From: Falsiroseomonas sp051859025
GTDB taxonomy: Bacteria > Pseudomonadota > Alphaproteobacteria > Acetobacterales > Acetobacteraceae
Length of the DNA: 64,000 nt
Assembly (NCBI RefSeq): GCF_051859025.1
Contig: NZ_JBHYGL010000001.1
Span: 620,001-684,000, forward strand
Direction: 5' to 3'
Shown one piece after another: positions 1 to 7,187 of the stretch; positions within the stretch are counted from its first letter, which is position 1, and every line of letters starts with the position of its first letter. A model generated the notes under the pieces. The model was not told where the DNA came from and searched no databases. It saw nothing but the letters and a program-made list of their open reading frames with translations. The position numbers and the translations under genes are program-made.

Positions 1-1
1 G

Positions 2-100
2 GTGGGCCCAGGCAGCAAGGCGGGCAGCAAGGCAGGCCTGGCCCACGCGCTGGTGCGGCTGGTCTTCGTGGCCGGAACCCTCGGCACGAAGCGGGGTTGA
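2..100 (+). CDS. Possible 3' end of a gene that begins left of the window
   Basis: An open frame runs from the window edge to a TGA at 98-100 and would encode 32 C-terminal residues rich in Gly, Ala and Lys, ending in TLGTKRG. It lies just upstream of the small basic protein gene on the same strand. No family can be recognised from so short a tail, and it could equally be an open stretch by chance in GC-rich DNA. Confidence 0.3.
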   Translation: MGPGSKAGSKAGLAHALVRLVFVAGTLGTKRG

Positions 101-128
101 GGCGGCAGGTCGCAGAAGGAAGTCTTCC

Positions 129-443
129 ATGCCCCGCGGCGATAAGTCGAAATACACCGGCAAGCAGAAGCGCATGGCCGAGCATATCGAGGAAGGCTAC
201 GAGGCCCGGGGCGTCCCGCCGGAGGAAGCCGAGGCGCGTGCCTGGGCGACCGTCAACAAGCAGACCGGCGGCGGCAACCTCTCGGGTTCCGGCCGCGGTG
301 TGCCGGACACCCATGTTTCGGCGAAGCGGGGCGGCAAGAAGGGTGGTGCGGCGGCCGCCGCCCGCACGCCGGAACAGCGCAGCGCCTCCGCCCGCAAGGG
401 CGCCGAGACCAGGCGGCGCAACGCCGCGGCGAAGCTGCATTGA
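129..443 (+). CDS. Small basic protein of the 'plasmid stabilization protein' type
   Basis: A 104-residue Lys/Arg/Gly-rich protein. The N-terminal half (MPRGDKSKYTGKQKRMAEHI, then a segment with AWATVNK near residues 38-45) matches small alphaproteobacterial proteins usually annotated as plasmid stabilization proteins. That name is historical and no function is established. The C-terminal half is a low-complexity basic tail (KRGGKKGG, then many Ala and Arg), which suggests nucleic-acid binding; this is inference. An AAGGA ribosome binding site lies about 8 bases before the ATG. The stop is followed 2 bases later by the next start, so the two genes are probably co-transcribed. Confidence 0.75.
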   Translation: MPRGDKSKYTGKQKRMAEHIEEGYEARGVPPEEAEARAWATVNKQTGGGNLSGSGRGVPDTHVSAKRGGKKGGAAAAARTPEQRSASARKGAETRRRNAAAKLH

Positions 444-445
444 CC

Positions 446-736
446 ATGCGCCCCTTCCTGCTGGCCGCGCTGGTCGTCCTGCCCGTGGCGGTCGCTGCGC
501 AGACCCCGCCGCGGACGGAGCGCCCCGCGCAACCGCCATCCCGCGGCGACGGCCCCCGCGGCAATGACGTGATCGAGGGGCCCGTCCAGCCGCGCATTCC
601 CCGCGGTGTCCTGCACCCGCCCGGCAATGTCGATCCCGGCATCCAGGCCCCGGCGCCCGTGCCCCGGCCGGGGACGACGCCGGTGATCCCGCCACCGGGC
701 ACCCCGGGCGGCGATCCTTCACCCCGGCCCCGGTGA
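446..736 (+). CDS. Secreted proline-rich protein, unknown function
   Basis: A 96-residue protein starting MRPFLLAALVVLPVAVAAQ, a convincing Sec signal peptide with cleavage expected near AVAAQ. The mature part is almost entirely Pro, Gly, Arg and Asp with no predicted fold, ending in short PxPRP-like runs. The ATG at 446 is preferred over an in-frame TTG at 440 because the signal sequence begins there. The ribosome binding site is weak, and the gene follows the basic-protein gene by 2 bases. It probably sits in the periplasm or envelope. No family is recognised. Confidence 0.6.
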   Translation: MRPFLLAALVVLPVAVAAQTPPRTERPAQPPSRGDGPRGNDVIEGPVQPRIPRGVLHPPGNVDPGIQAPAPVPRPGTTPVIPPPGTPGGDPSPRPR

Positions 737-766
737 ACGCGGGGGCGGCTTCCGCGTTGGGATTGC

Positions 767-1150
767 ATGACCCATCCCAGCCGGATCGCCCCCGTCCTTT
801 CCGACCCCACCCCCTCGCCGGACCCGGTTCCGGGCGATCTGCCGGGCCTGCCGCCGCTGGAACCCCAGCCGGCCGCCCCGCCGGAGGCACCGCCGCCGAT
901 CCCGCAATTGCCTGGCCTGCCGCAGGTGGAACCCGGCCCGGCAACGCCGCCGGCCGAGCCGCTCCAGCCCCCGCCGGAACCGCCGCCCGGCTTCCCTGGG
1001 CCGGGTCGCGGCGCGCCCATCCCGGACCCCTCGCCGGGCCCCGAGGTGCCGGGGCCGGCCGGCCCGATGGAGGTACCGGACATCTCCCCGGCCTCGCCGG
1101 GGATCATCCGCCCGATGGCGGTCAGCGGCGTTCGGTGTCCCTGGGCGTGA
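767..1150 (+). CDS. Putative proline-rich protein, unknown function
   Basis: An open frame of 127 residues, about one third proline, with repeating PPxPP, LPGLP and PGPxxP units and no signal peptide or domain. The amino-acid bias could come simply from reading CCG/CCC-rich DNA, and no good ribosome binding site is visible. It follows another proline-rich gene by 30 bases and its end overlaps the opposite-strand bciB-like gene by 29 bases. It may be a real intrinsically disordered protein or an accidental frame. Confidence 0.35.
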   Translation: MTHPSRIAPVLSDPTPSPDPVPGDLPGLPPLEPQPAAPPEAPPPIPQLPGLPQVEPGPATPPAEPLQPPPEPPPGFPGPGRGAPIPDPSPGPEVPGPAGPMEVPDISPASPGIIRPMAVSGVRCPWA

Positions 1151-2327
1151 CGCCGTAGCGCGCCACCAGCGCCCAGACATGGGCGGGGATCATCGACTTC
1201 ATCCGCCGCGGTTCGGCGCGGCGAAGATGGAGAACGGTCTCCACCGCCTTCATCTCGACCCGCGCGCGGGCGAATTCCAGCCCGCGCGGACCGATGCGCG
1301 GCATCAGCCAGCCCACGATCGGCCGTAGCCAATCCGGCATCCGCCGCAGCGGCAGGCCGCCGGCGGCGCGTTCGGTGTTCGCGAGAAAACCCTTCACCGC
1401 GCCGCCGCGCTTGCCCGCGCTGCCGGGCGTGCTGGTCACGACCTCATTCCCCAGCAGCGCCAGCAATTCCTCACCGCGCTCGTTCCGCACCAGCAGCCAC
1501 TGTTCCCCCTGGCCGCCCATGTAGCCGACGGTGATGTCGGCCAGCACGTTGGTGTAGTCCACGCAGGTCCGGCAGGTCAGCGGGAAGAAGTCGCCGGGCA
1601 GTTGGCTGATGGGCAATTGAAGAAAGGGGATTTCCCGCGTGCGGCCATCGGCGAAGCGCAACTCCACATGGAAGTCGGCGCGGAATTCCAGGTAGGTGAT
1701 GGTCTCCGGCGCCTCGTCCAGCAGGGCCAGGAACTGGTGGAAATTGTCCGTGGTGGTGTTGTCGGAGCAGGGCGTGCCGATGACGAACAGCCGTTCGAAG
1801 CCGAGTTCCCGTTCCAGCGCCCGCAGCGCATAGACCTGGCAGGGAATGCCGATCAGGGCGATCCGCTTGTGGCCGGCGGCGCGGGCGGGTTCCAGCAGGG
1901 CCAGCAGCGGCGCGTAGCCCATGCGCATGCCGCGGCAGAGCGCCATGTCCTCGGCCTTCGTGACCAGCACGGGCATGGGCTTCCACTTGTCCGCAGGGTC
2001 CGGCGCCATGCACAGCACGGCATCCACCGCACCGGTCTCCAGCAGGCGTTCGGCGATGCGCGTGGTGATGCCGGTCCATTGCGCGCCCGGCGCGGGGTTG
2101 GCGAGCCTGGCCCTCACCATCCGCCGATGTGGGCCGAAATGCAGTTCATCAGGCCGCGCCGCATCGCGCGCGCGCCCATGCACCTGCGCCTCCAGCGCGG
2201 GGTAGTCCGGCTTGATGAACTGGCAGGCGCGGCCGCAGGCCTTCGGATCGCTGCTGCGGGAGATGCCGCAATCCGTGCAGAGGCCGCGCGGCACGGCCGG
2301 CCCGATCACGGGTGTCTGCAACCCCAT
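1122..2327 (-). CDS. bciB: BciB-type 3,8-divinyl (proto)chlorophyllide 8-vinyl reductase, Fe-S flavoprotein
   Basis: A 401-residue FrhB/F420-hydrogenase beta-subunit family protein. Motifs follow the BciB (Slr1923) type: an N-terminal CTDCG cluster (Cys17, Cys20, with Cys31 and Cys35 as likely further Fe-S ligands), HGRARD, GAQWTGI, a GIPCQVYALRALE segment, a GTPCSDN loop, the mid-region LTCRTCVDYTN, and VGYMGG. In that family the enzyme reduces the C8 vinyl group of divinyl (proto)chlorophyllide during bacteriochlorophyll synthesis, using ferredoxin, FAD and [4Fe-4S] clusters. The start at 2327 has a GGGGGAAG site nearby; another ATG 21 bases upstream lacks one. The upstream RraA gene is on the same strand, 55 bases away. 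No other photosynthesis gene is in the window, so a general FrhB-like reductase remains possible. Confidence 0.75.
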   Translation of the reverse strand: MGLQTPVIGPAVPRGLCTDCGISRSSDPKACGRACQFIKPDYPALEAQVHGRARDAARPDELHFGPHRRMVRARLANPAPGAQWTGITTRIAERLLETGAVDAVLCMAPDPADKWKPMPVLVTKAEDMALCRGMRMGYAPLLALLEPARAAGHKRIALIGIPCQVYALRALERELGFERLFVIGTPCSDNTTTDNFHQFLALLDEAPETITYLEFRADFHVELRFADGRTREIPFLQLPISQLPGDFFPLTCRTCVDYTNVLADITVGYMGGQGEQWLLVRNERGEELLALLGNEVVTSTPGSAGKRGGAVKGFLANTERAAGGLPLRRMPDWLRPIVGWLMPRIGPRGLEFARARVEMKAVETVLHLRRAEPRRMKSMIPAHVWALVARYGVTPRDTERR

Positions 2328-2382
2328 CCCTGCGCTTCCCCCAGCCATTCGAGCGAAGGCTAGGGGAAGCGCGGGGCAGTTG

Positions 2383-3057
2383 CTACACGCCCTCGCAGCC
2401 CAGGCGCTTCAGGGTGGCGTCGACCCAGGACCGGTCGATGGTCCCGGCCTCGATCTGCGCCATCTGCTTCTGCTCGGCGGCCTGCTTGGCTTCCGTCGCG
2501 GCCAGCACCTTTTCCGCGTCGTCGAAGCCAATGGCTACGAAGCCGTCATCATCGCCCAGGATCATGTCGCCGGGCTCGATCACCATGCCGTCGATGGCGA
2601 TGGCGACGTTGATCTCGCCCGGGCCGTCCTTGTAGGGGCCGCGATGCGTGACGCCGGCGGCAAACACAGGGAAATCCTGCTGCGCCAGGGCCAGGCTGTC
2701 GCGGATGGCGCCGTTGATGACGATGCCGGCCAGGCCGCGCCTGACCATCTGCGCCAGCATCAGCTCCCCGATGATGGCGTTGGTCAGGTCGCCGCCCGCA
2801 TCCACCACGACCACGTCGCCGGGGTTGGCGATGTCGATGGCCTTGTGGACCATGAGGTTGTCGCCCGGCCGGGTCTTCACGGTGAAGGCCGGCCCGGCCA
2901 TGACGCCGCCCTTGTGCATCGGCCGGATGCGCGGCCCGGCCGCGAACATCCGCGCCATGCTGTCGCTCACATTGGCGACGGGCAGGGGGCGGAACCGCTC
3001 CACGATGGCGGGGGCGACGGCGCGGGCGCGGGGCAGGATGCGGAAACCGGCGGGCAT
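2383..3057 (-). CDS. RraA-family aldolase (4-hydroxy-4-methyl-2-oxoglutarate aldolase-like)
   Basis: A 224-residue protein of the RraA/HMG-aldolase fold. Visible hallmarks are VSDSM near residue 30, PGDN, the metal/phosphate loop GGDLTNAIIGE, and NGAIRDS, which supplies the Arg-Asp pair found in active class II pyruvate aldolases and lost in true RNase E inhibitors. The likely reaction is retro-aldol cleavage of 4-hydroxy-4-methyl- or 4-carboxy-4-hydroxy-2-oxoadipate to pyruvate and an oxoacid; the real substrate is unknown. A GGAGAT site precedes the ATG. It reads toward the bciB-like gene and diverges from the OsmC gene. A second RraA paralogue lies at 40532-41218. Confidence 0.8.
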   Translation of the reverse strand: MPAGFRILPRARAVAPAIVERFRPLPVANVSDSMARMFAAGPRIRPMHKGGVMAGPAFTVKTRPGDNLMVHKAIDIANPGDVVVVDAGGDLTNAIIGELMLAQMVRRGLAGIVINGAIRDSLALAQQDFPVFAAGVTHRGPYKDGPGEINVAIAIDGMVIEPGDMILGDDDGFVAIGFDDAEKVLAATEAKQAAEQKQMAQIEAGTIDRSWVDATLKRLGCEGV

Positions 3058-3196
3058 GGGGATCTCCAGGGCTGGGATGGCTTCGCCCTACAGGCGTGCC
3101 CCCGGCCCGGCAAGGTGCCCGCGCGCGGCCTTGTCATGCCGCCTTTCGCCGCCGCCGCGCGATGAAGCCCCTGGAACCACGACAGGAGCATCCCCC

Positions 3197-3634
3197 ATGG
3201 CCAGCGTCATGCGCAGCGCATCCGCCCACTGGACCGGCGGCGGCAAGGACGGCACCGGCCACATCTCCTCCGCCAGCGGCGTGCTGAATGAAGCGCCCTA
3301 CGGCTTCAACGCCCGTTTCGGCGACGGAAGCGGCACGAACCCGGAGGAGTTGATCGGCGCCGCCCATGCCGGCTGCTTCACCATGGCGCTGGCCTTCCGC
3401 CTGGCGAAGGACGGGCTGGCGGCGGAAAGCCTCGACACCACCGCCAAGGTCACGATGGAGCAGGAGGGCGAGGGCTTTCGGATCACCCGCGTCGCGCTGA
3501 GCCTCCGCGCCAAGGTCCCCGGCACGGATGAGGCGACCTTCAAGGCGCTGGCCGAGGAAGCCAAGGCCGGCTGCCCCGTCTCCAAGCTGCTGAAGGCCGA
3601 CATCACGCTGGAGACGGTGTTCGAGCCCGCGTGA
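3197..3634 (+). CDS. osmC: OsmC-family peroxiredoxin
   Basis: A 145-residue protein with the two redox cysteines of OsmC-type organic hydroperoxide reductases: Cys60 in AHAGCFTMAL and Cys126 in KAGCPVSKLL. It begins with the typical TGGGKDGTG strand and has NPEELIGAAHAGC at the helix bearing the peroxidatic cysteine. Members reduce organic hydroperoxides with lipoylated proteins or dithiols as donors in the cytoplasm. The ATG at 3197 follows a CAGGAG site. It is divergent from the RraA gene, with a 139-base shared upstream region, and convergent with the dehydrogenase gene that follows. Confidence 0.88.
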   Translation: MASVMRSASAHWTGGGKDGTGHISSASGVLNEAPYGFNARFGDGSGTNPEELIGAAHAGCFTMALAFRLAKDGLAAESLDTTAKVTMEQEGEGFRITRVALSLRAKVPGTDEATFKALAEEAKAGCPVSKLLKADITLETVFEPA

Positions 3635-3652
3635 GCGCCGGGGAGGCCGCCC

Positions 3653-4600
3653 TCACGCGATCCGCGTGGGCAGCGGCCTTCCCGCCATCGCCGCCGCGAC
3701 ATTGTCCCGCATCAGGCGGCCCATATCCTTCCGCGTCTCGAAGCTGCCGCTGGCGGCATGGGGCTGCAGGAGCACGTTCGGGAAGGTGAGGAATTCGGGG
3801 TCGATGTTCGGCTCGTTGAGAAACACGTCGAGCCCCGCCGCGCCGATCCGCCCGGCGCGCAAGGCGTCCAGCAGCGCGGCCTCATCCACCACCGTGCCGC
3901 GGGATACATTGACGAAGATCACGCCGGGGTTCAGCGCCTCGATCGCCGCGCGATCCACCAGGCCGCGGGTGCCGGCACCGCCGGCGGCTGCGATGCAGAA
4001 CACATCGACATGCGGCGCCATCGCGGCGGGCGTCGGGTACCAGTCATGGGCGACGCCCTCCTTCCTCGCCCGCGCGCTGTAGGAGATCGGCATCCCGAAG
4101 CCCTCCGCCCGCCGCGCGATGGCGCTGCCGATGCGGCCGAGGCCCACGATGCCGAGCCGCTTGCCGGAAACCCGCGTGTTGAGCGGCATCGGCCCGAGCC
4201 TGGCCCAATCCCCGCTGCGCACCCAGGCATCGCCATGGCGGACGCGCCGCGCGGCGCCGAGCATCAGCAGGATGGCGAAATCGGCCACCTCCTCCGTCAG
4301 CACATCCGGCGTGTTGGTGACGGGAATGCCCCGCGCCCGCGCGGCATCGAGGTCGATGGCATCCACGCCGACGCCGTAGCAGGCGATGATTTTCGTCAGT
4401 GGCAGCGCATCCATCAGCGCCGCGTCCGCACCGATCTCGCCCTTCGTCACGATGGCGACGGTGCTGTCACGCGCATCGGCCAGCATCGCCGCCTTGTCTG
4501 CCGCCCGCCAGTAATGGAACAGGTGAAAGTCCTGCTCCAGCGCCGCCACGTCCCATTCGGGAAGCTCGCCAACCAGCAGCAGCCCAGGCTTGTCCGACAT
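3653..4600 (-). CDS. D-isomer-specific 2-hydroxyacid dehydrogenase (hydroxypyruvate/glyoxylate reductase type)
   Basis: A 315-residue NAD(P)-dependent dehydrogenase. The Rossmann motif GIVGLGRIGSAIARR is in the middle, and the three catalytic residues of the family are visible: Arg in VNVSRGTVVDE, Glu in LNEPNIDPEF and His in LQPHAASGS. It interconverts a 2-oxoacid and a D-2-hydroxyacid; the length and motifs fit the glyoxylate/hydroxypyruvate reductase subgroup. The ATG at 4600 is chosen because a GGGGAAA site precedes it. It is divergent from an SDR gene 46 bases away and near a GntR-type repressor, suggesting a small sugar-acid catabolic module. The exact substrate is not deducible. Confidence 0.85.
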   Translation of the reverse strand: MSDKPGLLLVGELPEWDVAALEQDFHLFHYWRAADKAAMLADARDSTVAIVTKGEIGADAALMDALPLTKIIACYGVGVDAIDLDAARARGIPVTNTPDVLTEEVADFAILLMLGAARRVRHGDAWVRSGDWARLGPMPLNTRVSGKRLGIVGLGRIGSAIARRAEGFGMPISYSARARKEGVAHDWYPTPAAMAPHVDVFCIAAAGGAGTRGLVDRAAIEALNPGVIFVNVSRGTVVDEAALLDALRAGRIGAAGLDVFLNEPNIDPEFLTFPNVLLQPHAASGSFETRKDMGRLMRDNVAAAMAGRPLPTRIA

Positions 4601-4646
4601 CGTATTTCCCCGCAACGTCCCCGGCCATCAATGGCAGGAGGCGTCG

Positions 4647-5414
4647 ATGACGCAAGGCTTGTTCGACCTCAAGGGTCGCCGGATTCTCATCACGGGGTCG
4701 AGCCGCGGGATCGGCTTCGCGCTCGCCCGCGGCCTCGGCCAGGCCGGCGGCTCCATCATCCTCAACGGCCGCGACCCGAAGGCGCTGGGGGAGGCCGCGA
4801 AGACCCTGGCCGCCGAGGGTATCGACGTGACGGAGGCCGGCTTCGACGTGACGGACCCGCACGCCCTGGATGCCGCGGTGGAGGAGCTGGAAGCCCGTGT
4901 CGGCCCCATCGAGGTGCTGGTGAACAACGCCGGCATCAACCGCCGCTTCCCCGCCACCGAGGTAACGCCCGAGACCTTCCGGGAGGTCCAGGCCGTGAAT
5001 GTGGAGGCGGTGTTCTTCATGGCCCAGGCCTGCGCTCGCCGCATGCTGAAGCGCGGCCACGGCAAGATCGTGAATATCGCCAGCGTGCAATCCGAACTCG
5101 GCCGCGCCACCATCACGCCCTATGCCGCCAGCAAGGGCGCGGTGCGGACGATGACGCGCTCGCTCTGCGCCGAATGGGCCAAGGGCGGTGTGCAGGTGAA
5201 CGCCATCGCGCCCGGCTACTTCGCCACCGAACTCACGAAGGTGCTGGTGGAGGACGAGGCCTTCACGGACTGGCTGTGCAAGCGCGTGCCGGCCGGCCGC
5301 TGGGGCCGCGTGGAGGAACTGGTTGGCGCCGCCGTGTTCCTGTCCTCCGCCGCGTCGGACTTCGTCAACGGCCACCTGCTGTACGTCGATGGCGGCATGA
5401 CGGCGGTGGTGTGA
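4647..5414 (+). CDS. SDR-family oxidoreductase, gluconate 5-dehydrogenase-like
   Basis: A 255-residue classical short-chain dehydrogenase. It shows the cofactor motif TGSSRGIG near residue 17, NNAG, the Ser in NIASVQS, the catalytic pair YAASK, and IAPGYFATEL. The C-terminal VDGGMTAVV is typical. It is closest in pattern to gluconate 5-dehydrogenase and similar polyol or sugar-acid oxidoreductases, which oxidise a secondary alcohol with NAD(P)+. The ATG at 4647 follows a strong AGGAGG. It is divergent from the 2-hydroxyacid dehydrogenase and convergent with the GntR regulator. Confidence 0.85.
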   Translation: MTQGLFDLKGRRILITGSSRGIGFALARGLGQAGGSIILNGRDPKALGEAAKTLAAEGIDVTEAGFDVTDPHALDAAVEELEARVGPIEVLVNNAGINRRFPATEVTPETFREVQAVNVEAVFFMAQACARRMLKRGHGKIVNIASVQSELGRATITPYAASKGAVRTMTRSLCAEWAKGGVQVNAIAPGYFATELTKVLVEDEAFTDWLCKRVPAGRWGRVEELVGAAVFLSSAASDFVNGHLLYVDGGMTAVV

Positions 5415-5436
5415 CGCGCGGTGAGGGCGGCGCGTG

Positions 5437-6186
5437 CTACTGCGCCGCCGCCCCCGCCTGCTGCGCCAGGCGCCGATAGCGTTCCCGCGCGGCTTCCAGA
5501 TGCCCGCGCATGGCGTCCCGCGCCGCGGCCGAATCGCCCGCCGCGATGGCTTCCGCCACCAGCCTGTGCTCCCGCCGCACCTGTTCCAGATAGGCGCGCC
5601 GCTCCCCGTCGCTCCGCTCCACCAGGCCGAGCGCCCGGCGGGGAATCGCGTGCCGGCCGAGCACTTCCAGCAGCCGCAGGAAATGCGGGTTGGCCGTGGC
5701 GGCGAAGATGGCGCGGTGCAGGGCGAAATCGGCCTCCGCCCCGTCGCTGCCCGATGCCATGGCGGCATCGAAGGCGGCCTCGGCTTCCCGGATCGCGGCC
5801 AGCCCGGTTTGGTCCCGGCGCAACGCGGCCAGGCCGGCGGCCTCCACCTCCAAGGCCAGGCGCAGTTCCAGCACCTGGATGACCTGCTGCAAGCCCTCCG
5901 CCTCGCTCGGCGTCAGGCGGAAGATGCCCTCCCCGGGCCGGTCGCTGACGAAGGCGCCCACCCCCTGGCGGGTGAAGACCAGGCCTTCCGCCCGCAGCGC
6001 GGCTACGGCTTCCCGCACCACGGTGCGGCTGACGCCGGCTTCCCGCATCAGGTCCTGCTCGGTCGGCAGGCGGGCGCCCGGCGCCAGGCGGCCGCTGCGG
6101 ATTTCCTCCGCCAGGCGATGCACCAGCGCGCCGGTGAGGTTGGCGGGCGAACGGAGCGGCGCCATGCCGATATGGCGGCCACTCAT
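5437..6186 (-). CDS. FadR-subfamily GntR transcriptional regulator
   Basis: A 249-residue regulator. An N-terminal winged helix-turn-helix (about residues 14-80, with PTEQDLMREAGVSRTVVREA as the recognition region and a QGVGAF wing) is followed by an FCD ligand domain. That domain has the acidic and histidine metal-site pattern, including FALHRAIFAATANPHFLRLL and EHRLVAEAIAAGD. FadR-type regulators of this kind usually repress sugar-acid or organic-acid catabolic genes and release DNA when they bind the acid. It sits downstream of the SDR gene and convergent with it. A short palindrome just upstream (6220-6232) may be its own operator. Confidence 0.87.
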   Translation of the reverse strand: MSGRHIGMAPLRSPANLTGALVHRLAEEIRSGRLAPGARLPTEQDLMREAGVSRTVVREAVAALRAEGLVFTRQGVGAFVSDRPGEGIFRLTPSEAEGLQQVIQVLELRLALEVEAAGLAALRRDQTGLAAIREAEAAFDAAMASGSDGAEADFALHRAIFAATANPHFLRLLEVLGRHAIPRRALGLVERSDGERRAYLEQVRREHRLVAEAIAAGDSAAARDAMRGHLEAARERYRRLAQQAGAAAQ

Positions 6187-6219
6187 GCGGGAACACCCCG
6201 GGCGGGGCAGGAGGGATCA

Positions 6220-6232
6220 GTCATCATATGAC
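6220..6232. promoter_or_regulatory. Possible operator upstream of the GntR regulator
   Basis: An AT-rich palindromic core TCATATGA (6224-6231), extended to the imperfect inverted repeat GTCATCATATGAC, lies 34-46 bases before the regulator start in otherwise GC-rich DNA. Autoregulation through such a site is usual for FadR-type regulators; the assignment is inference from position and symmetry. Confidence 0.35.
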
Positions 6233-6278
6233 CTGACGACGCTACGTCGCCGGGCCCGGCCCGTCAATTCGGGGCGCC

Positions 6279-7187
6279 TCAGGCCGCTCCCACCGCCGCC
6301 ACCCCCGCCTCCTCGGCCGAGATCAGCCGCCCCTCGAACCACAGCGCCGCGCAGACGCGGGACATCGCCCGCCCGTCATGGCCGATGCCCGCCACGGGAA
6401 CCAGCTTCCAGGCACAGTCGACGCCGCGCCGCGTCGCCTCCGCCCGCCCGGCCGCGAGGTAGTTGTGTGCCCGGGCGAATCGGTGAGGCCCCTGGGCCAG
6501 CGCCTCGGGGTTGGAGGGGAGGGAGGGCCCGACCTCCGTATCCCGGTCGCCGGCCAGGATGGTCATGGGGAAGCGCAGCAGGGCCTCGACCTCCGCATCG
6601 CCCAGCCCGATTCCGCCCATCCCCTCCGGAAACGGCTTTTCCAGTGTCGGCAGCGTGTACCAGCCGGGGTTGCCGACGGTCGCCTGCTCCAGCAATTCAT
6701 GCGGCTGGGTGGACATCAGCCGGTGCCCGAACTGCCCGCCGGCGGAATGGCCGAAGAAATGCGCCTTTGCGCGCCGCGTGATGCCGGCGGCCTGCAAGGC
6801 CTGGAACACCCGCAACGGGATGCCGTAGCCCCAGGCCCCGCGCGGCCGCAGCGCGCCCGCATCGTCCAGCACCAGGCCGTTATTGTAGGGCCCGGCGCCG
6901 GGCCAGGCGGCATCGCCGAAGGTGGTGGCGACGATCAGCAGGCCGTGCCGGTCCGCGGCCTCCACCCAGAAATCGCGATAGTCATCGCCGTTGCGCAGCA
7001 TCCCGTGGCTCACCAGCACCACCGGGCTGTCCGGCGTGAAGCCGGGCGCGCGGTAGGTGTGCAGCGTCAGCGGCCTGGCCAGGTCGCAGGCGCCATCCGT
7101 CCAGGGGATGGCGGCGCGCCCGGCCTCGGACAGCGCCTGGGCGAGGGGGGCCTGGGCGAGGGGGGCCTGGGCGAGGGGGGTCTTCAT
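6279..7187 (-). CDS. Alpha/beta hydrolase, probable esterase
   Basis: A 302-residue alpha/beta hydrolase. The nucleophile elbow FGHSAGGQFG carries the catalytic Ser, an acid is likely in LAGDRDTEVG, and the His is in GIGHDGRAM near the C terminus. VVLVSHGMLRNGDDYRDF provides the oxyanion-hole region. No signal peptide is present. Its ATG overlaps the stop of the upstream binding-protein gene (ATGA), so the two are translationally coupled and the hydrolase may act on the imported compound. The N terminus holds three PLAQA units encoded by a 15-bp tandem repeat, so the first about 18 residues are probably non-essential. Confidence 0.8.
   Translation of the reverse strand: MKTPLAQAPLAQAPLAQALSEAGRAAIPWTDGACDLARPLTLHTYRAPGFTPDSPVVLVSHGMLRNGDDYRDFWVEAADRHGLLIVATTFGDAAWPGAGPYNNGLVLDDAGALRPRGAWGYGIPLRVFQALQAAGITRRAKAHFFGHSAGGQFGHRLMSTQPHELLEQATVGNPGWYTLPTLEKPFPEGMGGIGLGDAEVEALLRFPMTILAGDRDTEVGPSLPSNPEALAQGPHRFARAHNYLAAGRAEATRRGVDCAWKLVPVAGIGHDGRAMSRVCAALWFEGRLISAEEAGVAAVGAA
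7141..7185. repeat. 15-bp tandem repeat in the N-terminus of the hydrolase gene
   Basis: Two identical 15-bp units (7141-7155 and 7156-7170) and a diverged third (7171-7185) lie directly after the start codon on the minus strand. They encode the pentapeptide PLAQA three times. Being a multiple of three, copy changes would keep the reading frame. Confidence 0.85.
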
